Positions 23,116-34,739 of a stretch of 64,000 nucleotides of DNA are shown one piece after another; within the stretch, counting starts at the first letter, position 1, and each line of letters begins with the position of its first letter. The notes beneath the pieces are model-generated. The model was not told the origin of the DNA. It ran no database searches and was given only the letters and a program-made list of their open reading frames with translations. This DNA comes from Cladorhizidae sp. MBARI D1340-BT2 (Eukaryota > Porifera > Demospongiae > Poecilosclerida > Cladorhizidae). The position numbers were made by a program, and so were the translations under genes. The stretch spans positions 30,373,988 through 30,437,987 of the forward strand of contig JAQNBH010000015.1 of assembly GCA_028752905.1 (NCBI GenBank), in the 5' to 3' direction.

Positions 23116-25180
23116 CTGTTTATCGAATCAGGTGGTTGATTAGCTGCAAAGCTATTTGGTTTAAGTGGGAGAGGTTGATATTTACCACATCTTCTAACTA
23201 ATGAATTTTCCCCCCAATTTGATATTAATGGGGAGGTTTCTTCATTATGGCTGGAGTATTTGGAAGATGGAGAGATAGCTATTGAAATGGTGTTTCTGCT
23301 GTATCACTGACTGAGAACCTGTCGACCATTTGGAATTAGCTCAGAGAGATAATGGTGGGGTGAGGAGGGATTACCACTGATGAGGATGGCTATGTACTGG
23401 TCATGTTAAAACTGATTTATCACTGGCCTGGATAGTGCCATGTTGCTGTCACACCTCCACCAGGTTAGGTCAGTATTTGTGTTGTTGACCCAATGATCTA
23501 AGTTGATGGAACACCCAAGTCAAAGAGTATGAAATGATTACTATTTGAAGCCCAGTTTTTAGTGTAGATTTTCCCCAAGTTTCTGTGTTGGCAGTTTAGG
23601 TCTCATTGTAGAGCACTAGTGGAGGTGCTGCAGAAAAGTTGTGCTTCTGAAGAGCAATTGGCAGTGTTGAATTCATAATGGTGTTGAAATAAACATAGGA
23701 TGTTGCATAAGCTACAACTCATTGGCCATCAGCAAGTTTACAATGATATATCAAGTGGAGATCAGTTGAATGGCTATTCTACCATTAGAAAAGTATAACT
23801 AAAATATATGCAAAATCCAGGAGACACCATGGTGTCAAAATAGGCCATAATGAGTATTCGATTATAAATGCAACCACATTTGCCAAAAAGTTTCTTCTAA
23901 GAACTAATGCATTCTGAGTTGCACTCATGCAAATACAATGGTAAATCCCACTTACAATAATTATACATACTTTGTTGTAGTTAATAGTCTAGTTGTAACC
24001 TTATTAGGAAATAGTTGTAACGATTGAGTTTGTGGATTAATGTTAGTGTGCTTTTTGAGAAATTGAATTGCATTTTAAGAAAAGTGTATTACTTGCATGG
24101 CCCAACAGTTTGGGAAGCAAACATCTGAGGACCGTAACCATGTTTTTGAAAATCTGTTTTACCATCCAACCATTACATCAATGATGAAATCAGTTGTACT
24201 AGCTACCACATTGTTTTGTCTGATTTCTCTAGACAATAAATTATTCTAAAGCAACCACTAGACCTATTACTATCCGTATCTCTTACTCTGGCCCTAATGC
24301 CAGCTGTAGGCATGTTCCTGTATGAATATTATCATAAAGCAATTCTAGTACAGTGTCAGGAATAAGTCATTCAGGATGTTGTCCACTGGTTGACGAATCA
24401 CAATGATATATCATTTTAGATTTGTATTTTCTTAAATAATGTATGTTTTTTACATACTGTAACTCTGTTAACAAACATTTTCTTTACAGTCACTTAGATA
24501 TTCTTTGCTTGATGACAAAGAAATGTCCTGTGATCAATACCAGAGTAAAGAATTATCACACATTCATTTGCCTTCAGCCATTGAAGAAGAAAGTCTTAAA
24601 AATTGCATGTGAAAAAAATTGTGATCAACCAGATCAGGTACTTTACAATATCTGCCATTACTCTATTCATGCCACACAAATAAATTTGCTGAAAACAATT
24701 TAACAGAATCCATGAAATCTGGAAGATTCATTGCCAACAAAGTGGATGGACATGGGCACACCTATATCTAGTTGGTCATACATGCTGCTTCCATTAGGTC
24801 AACAAACACCTGGACTAGACCTTGCTACTCTATGTGACCATGGGCCTTTTAATCACAGATGAAAACTTTGCTTTTCCAAAATAACAATGTGGAAGAACCC
24901 ATCATGGTGGTTCATAGACTACTTGCCATAATCTTAAACCTTGGGCCTGCCCCACTGTTAAAGGTATAGAGCTTTCTCTGTAAAACATACTAATAGGGAA
25001 ACATTGTATGATGATGAAAAGAAGATTGCATGGTGCTTTGCTGAATTTCTAGGGGAATGCTAAGGAACTAACTGTCAGGAAGTCCACTACCATTTCCTGT
25101 TTCTGAATTTGTTGGGAAGTATCAAGTAGCTTAGCTTTGATAGTGGCAGATATGGAAAAGTTCGAGAGTCCTACCTAAAG

Positions 25181-25188
25181 TATATAAG
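25181..25188 (+). promoter_or_regulatory. TATA box of the IL-17-like gene, copy B
   Basis: TATATAAG at the same relative position as in copy A, 83 bases before the signal-peptide ATG at 25271. Confidence 0.6.
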
Positions 25189-25270
25189 ATGGAGAGGAAT
25201 GGCTCGTAGACATCACAATCTACTACCATCTAAACATATCTACCTAGAACTACATTACAGAATACTCAAT

Positions 25271-25900
25271 ATGTCCAGTACTAAACATGGCCAAGTCATT
25301 CTCTTCATAATCATTTCAGTGCAGTTTTCTGTACAATCACCCCTCTATCGGCGAGAGGTGAACGATGAAAGATCCTTTATTTATGACAGCTGTCCTCAAA
25401 ATACAGTTGAAAAGTGCAATCAATCCAGTATTGATCATTGCACATCTTTGGGAGAAGCATTTCAAAACAGAACACAAGGCGATTTGTCATTAGACACTCC
25501 CCAGCATGTCTTCAGTATGTTTGATCTCTTCTATTCTGGCATTCTAAGAGGTGAGAGAGTGCCAACACCCACACCAATCAATGCTTCCAAAGCGGAAAAA
25601 GAGAGAATAGCAAATATAAGATGTGGTGACTTACTCAGCACTATTAATTTGCCAACGAAGGATTCGGGGTCATGTCGCTGGAGTTACTCATGCAAATACA
25701 ATCACGACCACTTCCCTAGTTTTCTTATCCAAGCTGAACTTCAACCGAAACCAGAGACTCCAGAGACAGTTGAGTGCACACCTCTTAAAGTCCGAGATTT
25801 GATGTTTGTGAGAACTATTTGCCAATTTGATCGTAATCAATCTCATTGGTGCCCTTGTGAAGGTGAAGAGATCATCACAGGTTACAAGTCGAACTCCTAA
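25271..25900 (+). CDS. Secreted cysteine-rich protein, IL-17-like (copy B)
   Basis: This 209-codon protein matches the copy A product except for two changes near the C-terminus (Asp to Gly at residue 198, and Thr to Ser at the last residue). The Gly also occurs in the dead inverted copy, so Asp in copy A is the derived state. Signal peptide, ten cysteines and the IL-17-like C-x-W-x-Y-x-C core are unchanged. The start was chosen as for copy A. If the block is a true duplication, the animal has two active paralogues. If it is an uncollapsed allele, there is one polymorphic gene. Confidence 0.6.
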   Translation: MSSTKHGQVILFIIISVQFSVQSPLYRREVNDERSFIYDSCPQNTVEKCNQSSIDHCTSLGEAFQNRTQGDLSLDTPQHVFSMFDLFYSGILRGERVPTPTPINASKAEKERIANIRCGDLLSTINLPTKDSGSCRWSYSCKYNHDHFPSFLIQAELQPKPETPETVECTPLKVRDLMFVRTICQFDRNQSHWCPCEGEEIITGYKSNS

Positions 25901-26200
25901 GACTAAATTGCCATTCTCCAATCTGCAAAAGAAGTAGTCGTCTTAAATTATATTATTATTCATGACCAAATTGATGTTCATTAGGACATACATATAATGT
26001 ATTTATAATTATAACAACCGAAACATATACCAAAAAATGTTAGAGGGGCAAGAAAACAGAAATTCCATTGCGAGTTTCACTATGTGTAATAATAGTTGTA
26101 CACAATCTAAAATGCATAATTATAACAACTTAATTCTTTTAAATATTATTATATCATTATAATTATTTTAATCTATAATGTGTTTAATAATATTTAGCAT

Positions 26201-26206
26201 AATAAA
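26201..26206 (+). terminator. Poly(A) signal AATAAA, copy B
   Basis: Same position relative to the gene as the signal at 3082-3087. Confidence 0.5.
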
Positions 26207-26400
26207 GTTTGCTTGAGAATTCGTTGAAGCAATTGTTTGTTGTGGATAGCTAAGTTTTAAGTTAGCTATCTAACATTAAACAACTAGATCATCATACCTT
26301 CGGTGATAGTTCTGCTTCTTGGATGTTTACTTTGGCTTGAATAAGGGCTGGTGAATGGAGTAATGGGCAGTGTTGATGCCTTATGTAATAACAGTAGTGA

Positions 26401-26500
26401 NNNNNNNNNNNNNNNNNNNNNNNNNNNNNNNNNNNNNNNNNNNNNNNNNNNNNNNNNNNNNNNNNNNNNNNNNNNNNNNNNNNNNNNNNNNNNNNNNNNN
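26401..26500. other. Assembly gap of exactly 100 N
   Basis: A run of 100 undetermined bases, a conventional placeholder for a gap of unknown length. Copy B of unit U ends at its left edge, and unrelated dispersed-repeat sequence begins at its right edge. Confidence 0.99.
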
Positions 26501-26770
26501 TTCACTGTGTGAACTAGATATATAGCTCAAATGATAGCTTTCTCTGTGTGCTCTCTTTTGATACTAAAATGTTGCATAGCTACATGTATAACTATGCCAA
26601 AGTGACTGCAGCTAATGTGGAGATGACATAAGATCTGAGTGCTTGATTTTGTGGCTCTAGATTAGTGCCAAACAACTGGAATTAGTAACAGTGGCTAGAG
26701 GAGGCCCTACTCTATACCTGGATAGGCGCTAAAACTTGAATAGGTGGTCAAGTTGGTGCATTTAAAGTGC
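26501..26770 (+). repeat. Dispersed repeat D, copy 1
   Basis: It begins within TTCACTGTGTG right after the gap and contains the hallmark CTGTGTGCTCTCTTTTGAT near 26545. The other copies are at 30137-30440, 34188-34460 and 39677-39930. There is no coding frame; a short interspersed element or MITE is likely. The downstream stretch 26784-27313 has only unrecognised short frames on both strands. Confidence 0.6.
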
Positions 26771-27313
26771 TGCTGGGTCACAAATGAATGCACTAACTAA
26801 TGTTTTAGAAACTACTCATTGTATAGAGCTGGACTTCCTTTTGTCGCAGATACTAGTCTCAATTGTCTGGCACTCACCAATCAGCATACCAGCAATGTTG
26901 AACAATGTCAAGGATTTGTTCCAGTGGTATAGTAGTGGAGAGAGTGAAATGGATAATAGGGGTTTAAATGTAGAGCATGAGGTCTCCATTCTAATACCAG
27001 CAGCCATTGCCACTCAAACCTTCCCAGAAATCTCACCTTTCACCTCTACTACATCCATGTCAACTCCCCTTCCCTTCATCATACTCACACCAACCTTAAC
27101 AATCCCTTAAATAATAGTTTAAAAAACTGATATCAGACATTTTGAGAAGCATGAATTATTATATATATATAATTACTCACTACTCTGCTGCATATACAGA
27201 TGACATAATTATTCTTGACTCTCTGATGTCTTGCTTGAACTTGAGCCAGTCTCTTCATTTCTCGCCTTCTCTTCTTCAATTGGTCTCAGTTTTCCTTCTT
27301 TCTTTGTCTTTCT

Positions 27314-28310
27314 CTACAAGGGAAAGTCTAGCAGCACTTGAACATACCTAATACTGTACTCATGTGGAAAAGACTAGTAGCAAATGAACACACCTAATAC
27401 TGTACTCAGGTGGGAAAGACTAGCAGCACATGAACACAGCTAATACTGTACTCAGGTGGGAAAGACTAGCAGCACATGAACACAGCTAATACTGTACTCA
27501 GTTGGGAAAGACTAGCGGCATATGAACACAGCTAATACTGTACTCAGGTGGGAAAGACTAGCAGAACATAAACACAGCTAATACTGTACTCAAGTGGGAA
27601 AGATTAGCGGCACATGAACACAGCTAATACTGTACTCAGGTGGGAAAGACTAGCAGCACATGAACACAGCAAATACTGTACTTAGGTGAGAAAGATTAGC
27701 GGCACATGAACACAGCTAATACTGTACTCAGGTGGGAAAGATTAGCGGCACATGAACACAGCTAATACTGTACTCAGGTGGGAAAGACTAGCAGCACATG
27801 AACACAGCTAATACTGTACTTAGGTGGGAAAGATTAGCGGCACATGAACACAGCTAATACTGTACTCAGGTGGGAGAGACTAGCAGCACCTTAACACAGC
27901 TAATACTGTACTCAGGTGGGAAAGACTAGCAGCACATGAACACAGCTAATACTGTACTCAGGTGGGAAAGACTAGCAGCACATGATTACAGCTAATACTG
28001 TACTCAGGTGGGAAAGACTAGCAACACATGAACACAACTAATATGTACTCATGTGGGAAAGATTAGTGGCACATGAACACAGCTAATTACTGTCCTCAGG
28101 TGGGAAAGATTAGCGGCACATGAACACAGCTAATACTGTACTCAGGTGGGAAAAACTAGCAGCACATGAACACAGCTAATACTATACTCAGGGGAAACAA
28201 TAGCAGCACATGAACACAGCTAATACTATACTCAGGTGGGAAAAACTAGCAGCACATGAACAGAGCTAATACTATACTCAGGGGAAAGAATAGCAGCACA
28301 CGAACACAGT
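27314..28310 (+). repeat. Minisatellite, 46-bp unit, about 21 copies
   Basis: The unit runs GGGAAAGACTAGCAGCACAT through AACACAGCTAATACTGTACT and CAGGT, 46 bases, repeated head to tail with point changes and a few short deletions toward the right end. Because 46 is not a multiple of three, no long frame survives. There are no unique spacers, so this is not a CRISPR array. Confidence 0.9.
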
Positions 28311-28489
28311 TAGCACATAAGAAAATTATTAGATTTACTTTTAGGCTGTTATGTAAAGAGGGATGAAGTCAAATCGGGGTTTGTGGGGTAAGGCAGCTAT
28401 ATAGATCCAAGAACCCTTCCCCCCCCTCCGCTGATTTGTATGCCCATGTCAGTATATGCTGGCTCCTGCCTTGCCTGCTTGGGTTTTCT

Positions 28490-28880
28490 ATTGCAAGGTT
28501 AAACCTGCTGGCCCTGGCTCGTGATCTTGCTGTGGTTGGCTTTGCTGCTGCCATGTTGAACTTGCTTGTTCCTGCCACACTAAGCCAGCTAGTACTGGTT
28601 TATTCCATCCATTTTGAACTTGCTTGCTCCTGCCACACTTAGCCAGCTAGTACTAGTTTGTTCTTGCCAAGTTGAACGCCTGCTCCTGCCCAACTTAGCC
28701 ATCTAGTAATAGTTTATTCCTGTCATTTTTAACTTCCTTGCTCCTGCCACACTTAGCCAGCTAGTACTGGTTTGTTCCTGCCATGTTGAACTTCCCTGCT
28801 CCTGCCATCTAGTGCTAGTTTGTTCCTGCCATTTTGAATTTGCCTGCTCCAGCCACACTTAGTCAGCTTGTACTGATTTA
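28490..28880 (+). repeat. Minisatellite, about 58-bp unit, about 6 copies
   Basis: The unit contains TTGAACTTGCTTG, CTCCTGCCACACTTAGCC, AGCTAGTACTGGTTTGTTCC and TGCCAT. Copies vary in length between about 45 and 60 bases. The array directly follows the 46-bp minisatellite after a short unique stretch. Confidence 0.75.
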
Positions 28881-29513
28881 CCCTTGTCTGCTTCCTATTT
28901 ATTACATGCTTATCACTTACATTAACTAGTTAGCTCATGTCATACTTAGTTGGCAATATTACCTGCCTAGGTTTTCTCCCATTTCCTGCACTTACCAAGT
29001 AGACTCTAGATCCATTTTGGAAAAAAATTATGCCCTTCCCTGCCTCAACCTTTTTAATGCTGACATTTGTTTTTAAATTTTTGTCATTTAATTAGCAGGA
29101 GTACCTGGGTGTTTCCAGGATAGGGGTGGAAAAAGAGAGGTGATGCAAGTATTGCTCACAGTTCCATCCTCCAGTCCCACATTAAAGATCACTGCTGATA
29201 TCAGGTCAAAACTATTTACTGCTCTAGTAATTTGTATTTGTCATTACTCATCTAGGTTCTCATGATGAAGGAGTTTATTCCATTGCTGCGAGCAGCTTAT
29301 CCTGAGCCCAGCCCCAGGTTCTAGTTGTCATTTAGGTTCACAGAGCACAATTTTTTTTTGGTTTTGTTCGTGTTAGTAATTCACAGAAAATTAGAATACC
29401 ATTCACTTAATTTTGATAGCTTTGTGGAGGTTTGGGGATTTTAGTTTGATTTTGGCTGTTTGTGATTTCAGGACAATATTTAGCGTGCATTTTGCAGGGG
29501 AGTTGTTGATATT

Positions 29514-29544
29514 GCTGCTACTGCTGCTGCTGCTGCTGCTGCTG
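29514..29544 (+). repeat. (CTG)n microsatellite
   Basis: About ten CTG units with one interruption (CTACTG). It lies between repeats with no gene recognised nearby. Confidence 0.9.
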
Positions 29545-30136
29545 TTTGTGTCTTTTGGAATGTTATGAACACATGTGCAGGTGTTTCCCTAAACAAAATG
29601 GCCGTCTATGATCACAAACAGCATGACCAGACCATTTCAAAAGTTAGAAATAAACCTTCCTTGGTCTGTTTTTAAAGGTCTGTTTTTAAAGGCCACAGAA
29701 AGTTTGGTTTGGATAGGTTGTGGGTTCCTGAGAGATGAGTGCTTTACAAAGGCCCACATTGAAGATAACAAACGCTACTACTTTATATATATATAGACTA
29801 GCAGAGGCAGCCGGCATGGCTCAGACAAAACAGAGGAGGGATGCAAGTATTATAAATATAGACTAGCATGGGCAGCCAGCATGGCCCAGACAAAATGGAG
29901 GGATACAAGTATTGATAACAGACTTTATATTGTTGTTGTAGGTAGTCTCTCTTGATGTCACACCAGCTTGAAAATAATGATGGGAGCCTAGTAAACCTGT
30001 TCTATTATCTGTACCTTCTAACTGAGCCCCCTGTCAAGCCCTTGTGAAGCTGGGTGTAGCACCCTGTAGCTGGGCTCTCCATGAAAGCGGACCTACTATA
30101 AACCATAAAAAAGGGGAAGGGAAGGTTGTGATTACA
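29545..30136. other. Stretch without a recognisable gene
   Basis: It contains a two-copy imperfect tandem repeat around 29795-29915 with the shared block TATAGACTAGCA, and an AT run at about 29785-29797. No domain is recognised on either strand. Confidence 0.4.
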
Positions 30137-30440
30137 ACTTTGGAGCTGCATGGATGTTGCACACTTCACTGTACGAGTTTTTTATTACCTTAAAATATAG
30201 ATCTCTCTGTGTGCTCTCTTTTGCTTAATGCATGTGTGTAACCATGCCAAAGTTACCTGCAGCTAACAGGGGGACCTCGAAATCTCGAGTGCCTGAATTG
30301 GCTGCAGGTGTGTCTTCTCATTGGAAAGTGCTAGGCAGTTCTAATTAGTTAGGCCCCAACTCTGCAATGTGTGTTTCAGGCACTAAGTAGTTAAGTGGTC
30401 AAGCATACTGAAAATGTTGATGACTTGTCATGAAAATTGA
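30137..30440 (+). repeat. Dispersed repeat D, copy 2
   Basis: Matches the other copies through the TTTGGAGCT, GCACACTTCACT and CTCTGTGTGCTCTCTTTTG blocks and the downstream CCATGCCAAAGT and ATTGGAAAGTGC blocks. It lies about 0.6 kb upstream of the FN3-like exon. Confidence 0.6.
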
Positions 30441-31020
30441 TATTCATGAGAGTGCTGCTCCAACACACTATGAAAACACACATTGTGATTGCACATGTAC
30501 CGTTTCCTATAATCACATTTTTCCTCGATTTTCCCTTTTTATAATTGCCCCCCTGAAGCAGGGCCCAGGCCCCTATCATTATGAACACTCAAAAGAAACA
30601 AAAAAAACTGTTTTGCGTAGAACCTGTCAATGGTGATGCTGCCTTCTGTAAATTTCAGCAGGTGTGGTGTTGTTAATGGAGTAAGATTAGAGGCAGGCTC
30701 AATAGCAAACTGCTTGCATGGTGTGAGCTTAATGCTGTCATGTTGCAGCACTTGTGTTGTATCATCAGGAGTAAGTCCCTAATAAAATAGCGCAACTGGT
30801 GATAATGCCAAGAGCTGTAATGTTGTATTCTGTGTTTTGATCTCAAGGGGAAACCCCTATTCCTAATCTGACATGACCATGGCATTACCCATGAAAAGTT
30901 ATTCCAAAGAGTCCTTTCGAGTCCTCCACCAAAACTTTCCCTTGAATTCTATAGAGGCCTAACCATCAGTCATCGGTCCTCTTTTATATATTTAATAGTA
31001 GCACTGATTTCCTTATCCAG

Positions 31021-31293
31021 CCACTCCTCCAGTTGTATTTGCTGTGAACAGTGATGATGTTATTTATGAAGCCAACACCTTGAGACTGACTCTGCAGTTC
31101 ACCATCACTAATGGGAGAGGAACTCCCACTCTGGAGGTCTCACCTTCTGCTGAGTCCCTAGGTTCTTTGCAGAACACTACTTCTTCTACCATCCGTGCTG
31201 CCATTACTCTCCTTTACAACACAAACTACATGTTCATCATCACAGCCAGTAACTGTGCAGGGCCAGTTAGGAGGGACATCAGCTTCTTGAGAG
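31021..31293 (+). CDS. Receptor gene, FN3-like exon
   Basis: The exon is bordered by a polypyrimidine-AG acceptor (AG at 31019-31020) and a GTACAT donor (31294). It is symmetrical, phase 1 at both ends. Its translation opens P-P-V-V-F-A-V and ends with the strand L-L-Y-N-T-N-Y-M-F-I-I-T-A-S-N-C-A-G. The latter is a typical fibronectin type III F-strand with the conserved Tyr, in the variant with Cys common in sponge surface receptors. It would form one extracellular domain upstream of the CCP domains. Earlier exons, including the signal peptide, were not recognised in this window; they may lie before or within 26.5-31 kb or in the gap. Confidence 0.6.
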
Positions 31294-32699
31294 GTACATT
31301 ACACTTGTCTAATTAATCATACAGCTATATTCAAGTTAAACATCATGTTCTCTTTTTCTAATATATATATACAGAATAGGTTAAAATAAACTTTACATTT
31401 ACGTAGCATTGGATGCTCATGCAGAATATATCGAATGCATGAACCCCCCATGAAATTCATTTGTAATGGCATAAATATAATGGATTTAAAAAAAGGAAGT
31501 TATTCTCCACTGGCAGGGGGCAGCAGGTAAACATTCTGGATTATGAGCTAAACCAGTGTCCAGGTAAGTGGATAGGTTTCCAGGAGCTGATTTCATCAGT
31601 GGTGGAGGCAGTGGAGGCGATAAATGAACATTCGTTCACCTTTACCAATCTTGAGAGTGTCACTGAGAGATCTTTCAGTAGCTGTTTCGATGTTTACAGC
31701 TGCTCCTATCCAAATTTACATGCTGTGATGTCAAGGGCCCTCAGATGCTGTGATGTTGAGGGCTACTTCACCAAATTCTCAGAGGACTGTAGTCAAGGAT
31801 AAAAAATAAAAAACCAAAAATTACTTCTCCCATTTGCCACATTGTCATCACTGTAATTTTTGTTTCATATTTTAGAGTGAGTGGACTTTGAGTGATGGGT
31901 CTAAATAACAGAGACATAAAGTTTATTTTAACTTGTACTGTATTATCACATGACATAAAAATGCCATTTTAATCTGCATTTACTTTATAATTCCTGCAAT
32001 GCTGTCTACACCTGCACATCATAACACTTGAGAAGTTATGGTGTTTGTGGGTCACTAATACATCATGGATGGCAACCACCCAAACATGAAGCTCACATCT
32101 CAACCCACACATGGGCAGTTTCCTAGCTGCCTATATGTGGTTGTAGCCGCTATTAGCTCCAATAAGATTCCCAGCAGGCCGTGAATTCTTTATAGTGGGA
32201 GTAAACCAATCACTTCATAACTAAAAGAAGTGTAAAATCCCTTGAAATTCATCTTCAAAAATCTATCTACTGTGCAGTGCAATAGTACTCCTTAAATTGG
32301 TTTGGCCCTTATATCACAGTGGCGAACAAATAAACCAAAGTTTATATCTCAGATAAAAATCCCTTTGATAGCTTCTTGGTCTCCTAAACCATGGTTTTGG
32401 CTGATTGTAGTGTCCAATACACTTCAAAGCATTTCAAGCATGCCTCAAGTCCTTCACTAAAGTAGTACACTAGCAACCTCCCAATAAGCTAAAAACATGA
32501 AATCATGTCTTCCAGATCCTATATCTATCTAACCTCCCCCCATCTAACTTGTGTACAATATGTCCCTTCTTTATAATCCGACTACTCCAAACTGTCCAAT
32601 GCATTGCAATTCTAACCTAATTTCAATTTGCATTGCAAAAACTTACATGCACACTGTTTGGGTTGGTACATTTCTCCTGTGCAACTGTTACCAAGTCCT
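31294..32699. other. Intron sequence without a recognisable gene
   Basis: AT-rich intron between the FN3-like and first CCP exons. A frame at 31599-31802 shows no recognisable domain. Nothing else is apparent until the minisatellite at 32700. Confidence 0.4.
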
Positions 32700-33365
32700 T
32701 GACGTAGACTGTATCTGACTCTACATGGGTACAAGATCAACAACAACAACAAGAAGACATGGAATATGCTGACTGTATCTGACTCTACATGAGTACACAA
32801 TCATCAACAACAACAAGACATGGCATGTGCTGACTGTATCTGACTCTACATGATTACACAATCATCAACAACAACAAGACATGGCATGTGCTGACTGTAT
32901 CTAACTCTACATGAGTACACAATCAACAACAACAACAACAACACATGGCATGTGCTGACTGTATCTGCCTCTTACATGTGTACACACAATCAACAACAAC
33001 AACAAGACATGTCATGCGCTGACTGTATCTGACTCTACATGAATACACAATCAACAACAAGACATGGCATGTGCTGACTGTATCTGCCTCTTACATGTGT
33101 ACACACAATCAACAACAACAACAAGACATGTCATGCGCTGACTGTATCTGACTCTACATGAATACACAATCAACAACAACAAGACATGGCATGTGCTGAC
33201 TGTATCTGACTCTACAATCAATAACGACAACAAGACATGGCATGTGCTGACTTGTATCTCTCTCTACATGGGTACACAATCAACAACAAGAAGACATGGC
33301 TTGTGCTGACTGTATCTGACTCTACATGAGTACACATTAACAACAACAACAACAAAGACATGGAT
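32700..33365 (+). repeat. Minisatellite, about 60-bp unit, about 11 copies
   Basis: The unit has GACATGGCATGTGCTGACTG, then TATCTGACTCTACATG, then ACACAATCAACAACAACAA. Lengths vary through the CAA run. A single stray unit lies at 35688-35760, followed as here by a TACTGGCCTCAAACTAAGCA block, so that flank was duplicated as well. Confidence 0.85.
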
Positions 33366-33519
33366 GGGTACTGGCCTCAAACTAAGCAGATATCTCGAGT
33401 GGGCAGTGATAGAGTATGGATGCCAGACCCATCTCAACAAACTCTCACTTGGCATAGTATAAGTACAATTACTTTCTCAATAATCAACTTATATTCACTC
33501 ACTTAATGTTTGGCTTAAT

Positions 33520-33576
33520 GTTCTAGCCTTCATCAGATTATTCCTGATGAAGGTTAGAACATCTAGTCGATACGTC
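33520..33576 (+). ncRNA. Hammerhead-ribozyme-like motif, copy 1 (probably a relic)
   Basis: The order is CTGATGA (33544-33550), a stem-II-capable segment (GGTTAG with CTAGTC, 33552-33568), GATA (33569-33572) and CGTC (33573-33576). This mirrors the hammerhead core CUGANGA, stem II, GAAA, then a very short stem III and GUC, as found in metazoan retroelement hammerheads. The third core base of GAAA is changed to T, and stem I is weak (about five pairs, two or three of them G-U), so catalysis is doubtful. The left arm (33520-33536) forms a 17-bp hairpin with 33544-33560. Confidence 0.3.
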
Positions 33577-33627
33577 AAGTGAGATAATTATCAAGATAGT
33601 CATCATACCTATTTTAATGTTTATTAG

Positions 33628-33861
33628 TTGTGTGCAGTGCCCCGCTCTCTCCTCCGAATGGGTCAGTGCAAGCTAATGAAAGTCGTACATATGTGGAAGG
33701 AGATGTGGCGAACTTTCAGTGTCTTTCTGGCTTGAGTCCTGCAGATATAATGACTGCTACATGCAATATGGAAGGAAAATGGAGGCCTGAGCCACAACTG
33801 CTGAACTGCTCCAGTCCAACTGAAGACACTACAACTGCTACTGCAACCAAATCCACTCAAG
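33628..33861 (+). CDS. Receptor gene, first CCP/sushi exon
   Basis: The exon is bordered by TTATTAG (acceptor, AG at 33626-33627) and GTATGC (donor, 33862), phase 1 at both ends. The 78-residue translation holds a complete complement-control module: Cys at the start (V-V-C-S-A-P), P-P-N-G, the F-Q-C strand, A-T-C, a Trp in G-K-W-R and the final L-N-C. After the module comes a Ser/Thr-rich linker (T-T-T-A-T-A-T-K). CCP domains mediate protein binding on cell surfaces. The exon is tandemly duplicated at 39123-39353, and the phase allows either copy to be included or skipped without a frame change. Confidence 0.85.
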
Positions 33862-34187
33862 GTATGCAATTGCCTTACCTATTAGGTCTGTGGGGAAAGT
33901 TCATTCTAGAAGTGTGTGTGAATATGCAAGTGGATGGCTTCTGTTGCCACTCAAGTAAGAACATGATCAATCACTGTGCTAGAAGAACATCTTTAAAGGT
34001 TCTCAATACAATGTAAACAAGTGATAGTAGCTATTATAATGTTACAAAGAGCTGCAGGTAAGCCCTGTACATTATAGACAGTTGACATCTGACCCACTTG
34101 GTATTAAGGTGTGCTCCATACAAAGTTGTTGTTGTGGGGTGTGTAGGATGGCAATATAATTTTTTTTAAAGTGTTTAAAAACTTGTG

Positions 34188-34460
34188 GTTATGAATTTGG
34201 AGCTCTATAGATTCTGCACACTTCACTCAATATATAGTTCAAAATATAGCCCTCTATGTGCTCTCTTTTGATACTAAAACTGTTGCATTTTGATACAACT
34301 ATATCCTAGTTATAGGCAGTCGAAGTTGTGGACCTCAGAAACTGCATGCCCGTATTTTCAGCTCCTAATTGGAAAGTGCCAGACAGGCTAGAGGAAACCC
34401 TATTCTACAAAATAAGTGTATTCATTAAGTGCTAAAACATGAATATGCTATCATGCATGT
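34188..34460 (+). repeat. Dispersed repeat D, copy 3
   Basis: Part of duplication unit 1. It matches copy 4 (39677-39930) more closely than copies 1 and 2, as expected from duplication of the whole unit. Confidence 0.65.
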
Positions 34461-34739
34461 TTTGATTTAATTTTGCAGCATAACAGTATAGCGCCATAAA
34501 AACAGTCATTTTGGTACTGTATATATCAAGCGAAGTGTCCAGAATCTATGTTCTCCAAAGTTGGACCACAAAACTTTGTAAAAAATGGTTATGTCACCCC
34601 ATTAAAGGTTCTAAGAAATACTATTTAAATAAGGCTAAAATTAGAAGGGCTACCTCCCTCTGGCAATTCTGTGAATCAGATCACGTGCAGTTCCAGTCAG
34701 GTTCAGAGCAGAGGAGCACAGTTTTTAAAGACTTGATAG

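Larger units (their letters stand above)
23116..26400 (+). repeat. Repeat unit U, copy B (near-identical to 1-3281)
   Basis: This is the partner of copy A at a spacing of about 23.1 kb. The match continues base for base to 26400, where a run of 100 N begins, and copy A continues past the equivalent point (3281). Ending exactly at a gap is what one expects of a contig edge, so the copy may be an allelic contig placed in tandem. Confidence 0.9.

Noticed and set aside
26284..26505. 73-codon minus-strand frame reading through the N run
   Set aside because: About half of it is undetermined sequence from the assembly gap.
26784..27110. 108-codon plus-strand frame after the gap
   Set aside because: No signal peptide, domain or splice signals that fit the receptor; an overlapping minus frame is equally open. 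I could not support either as a gene.
27314..28310. Possible CRISPR array
   Set aside because: Repeats of 46 bp are directly contiguous with no unique spacers, no cas genes are nearby, and the window is animal DNA. It is a minisatellite.
29608..29796. 62-codon plus-strand frame
   Set aside because: It includes a local duplication and runs into an AT repeat; no recognisable motif.
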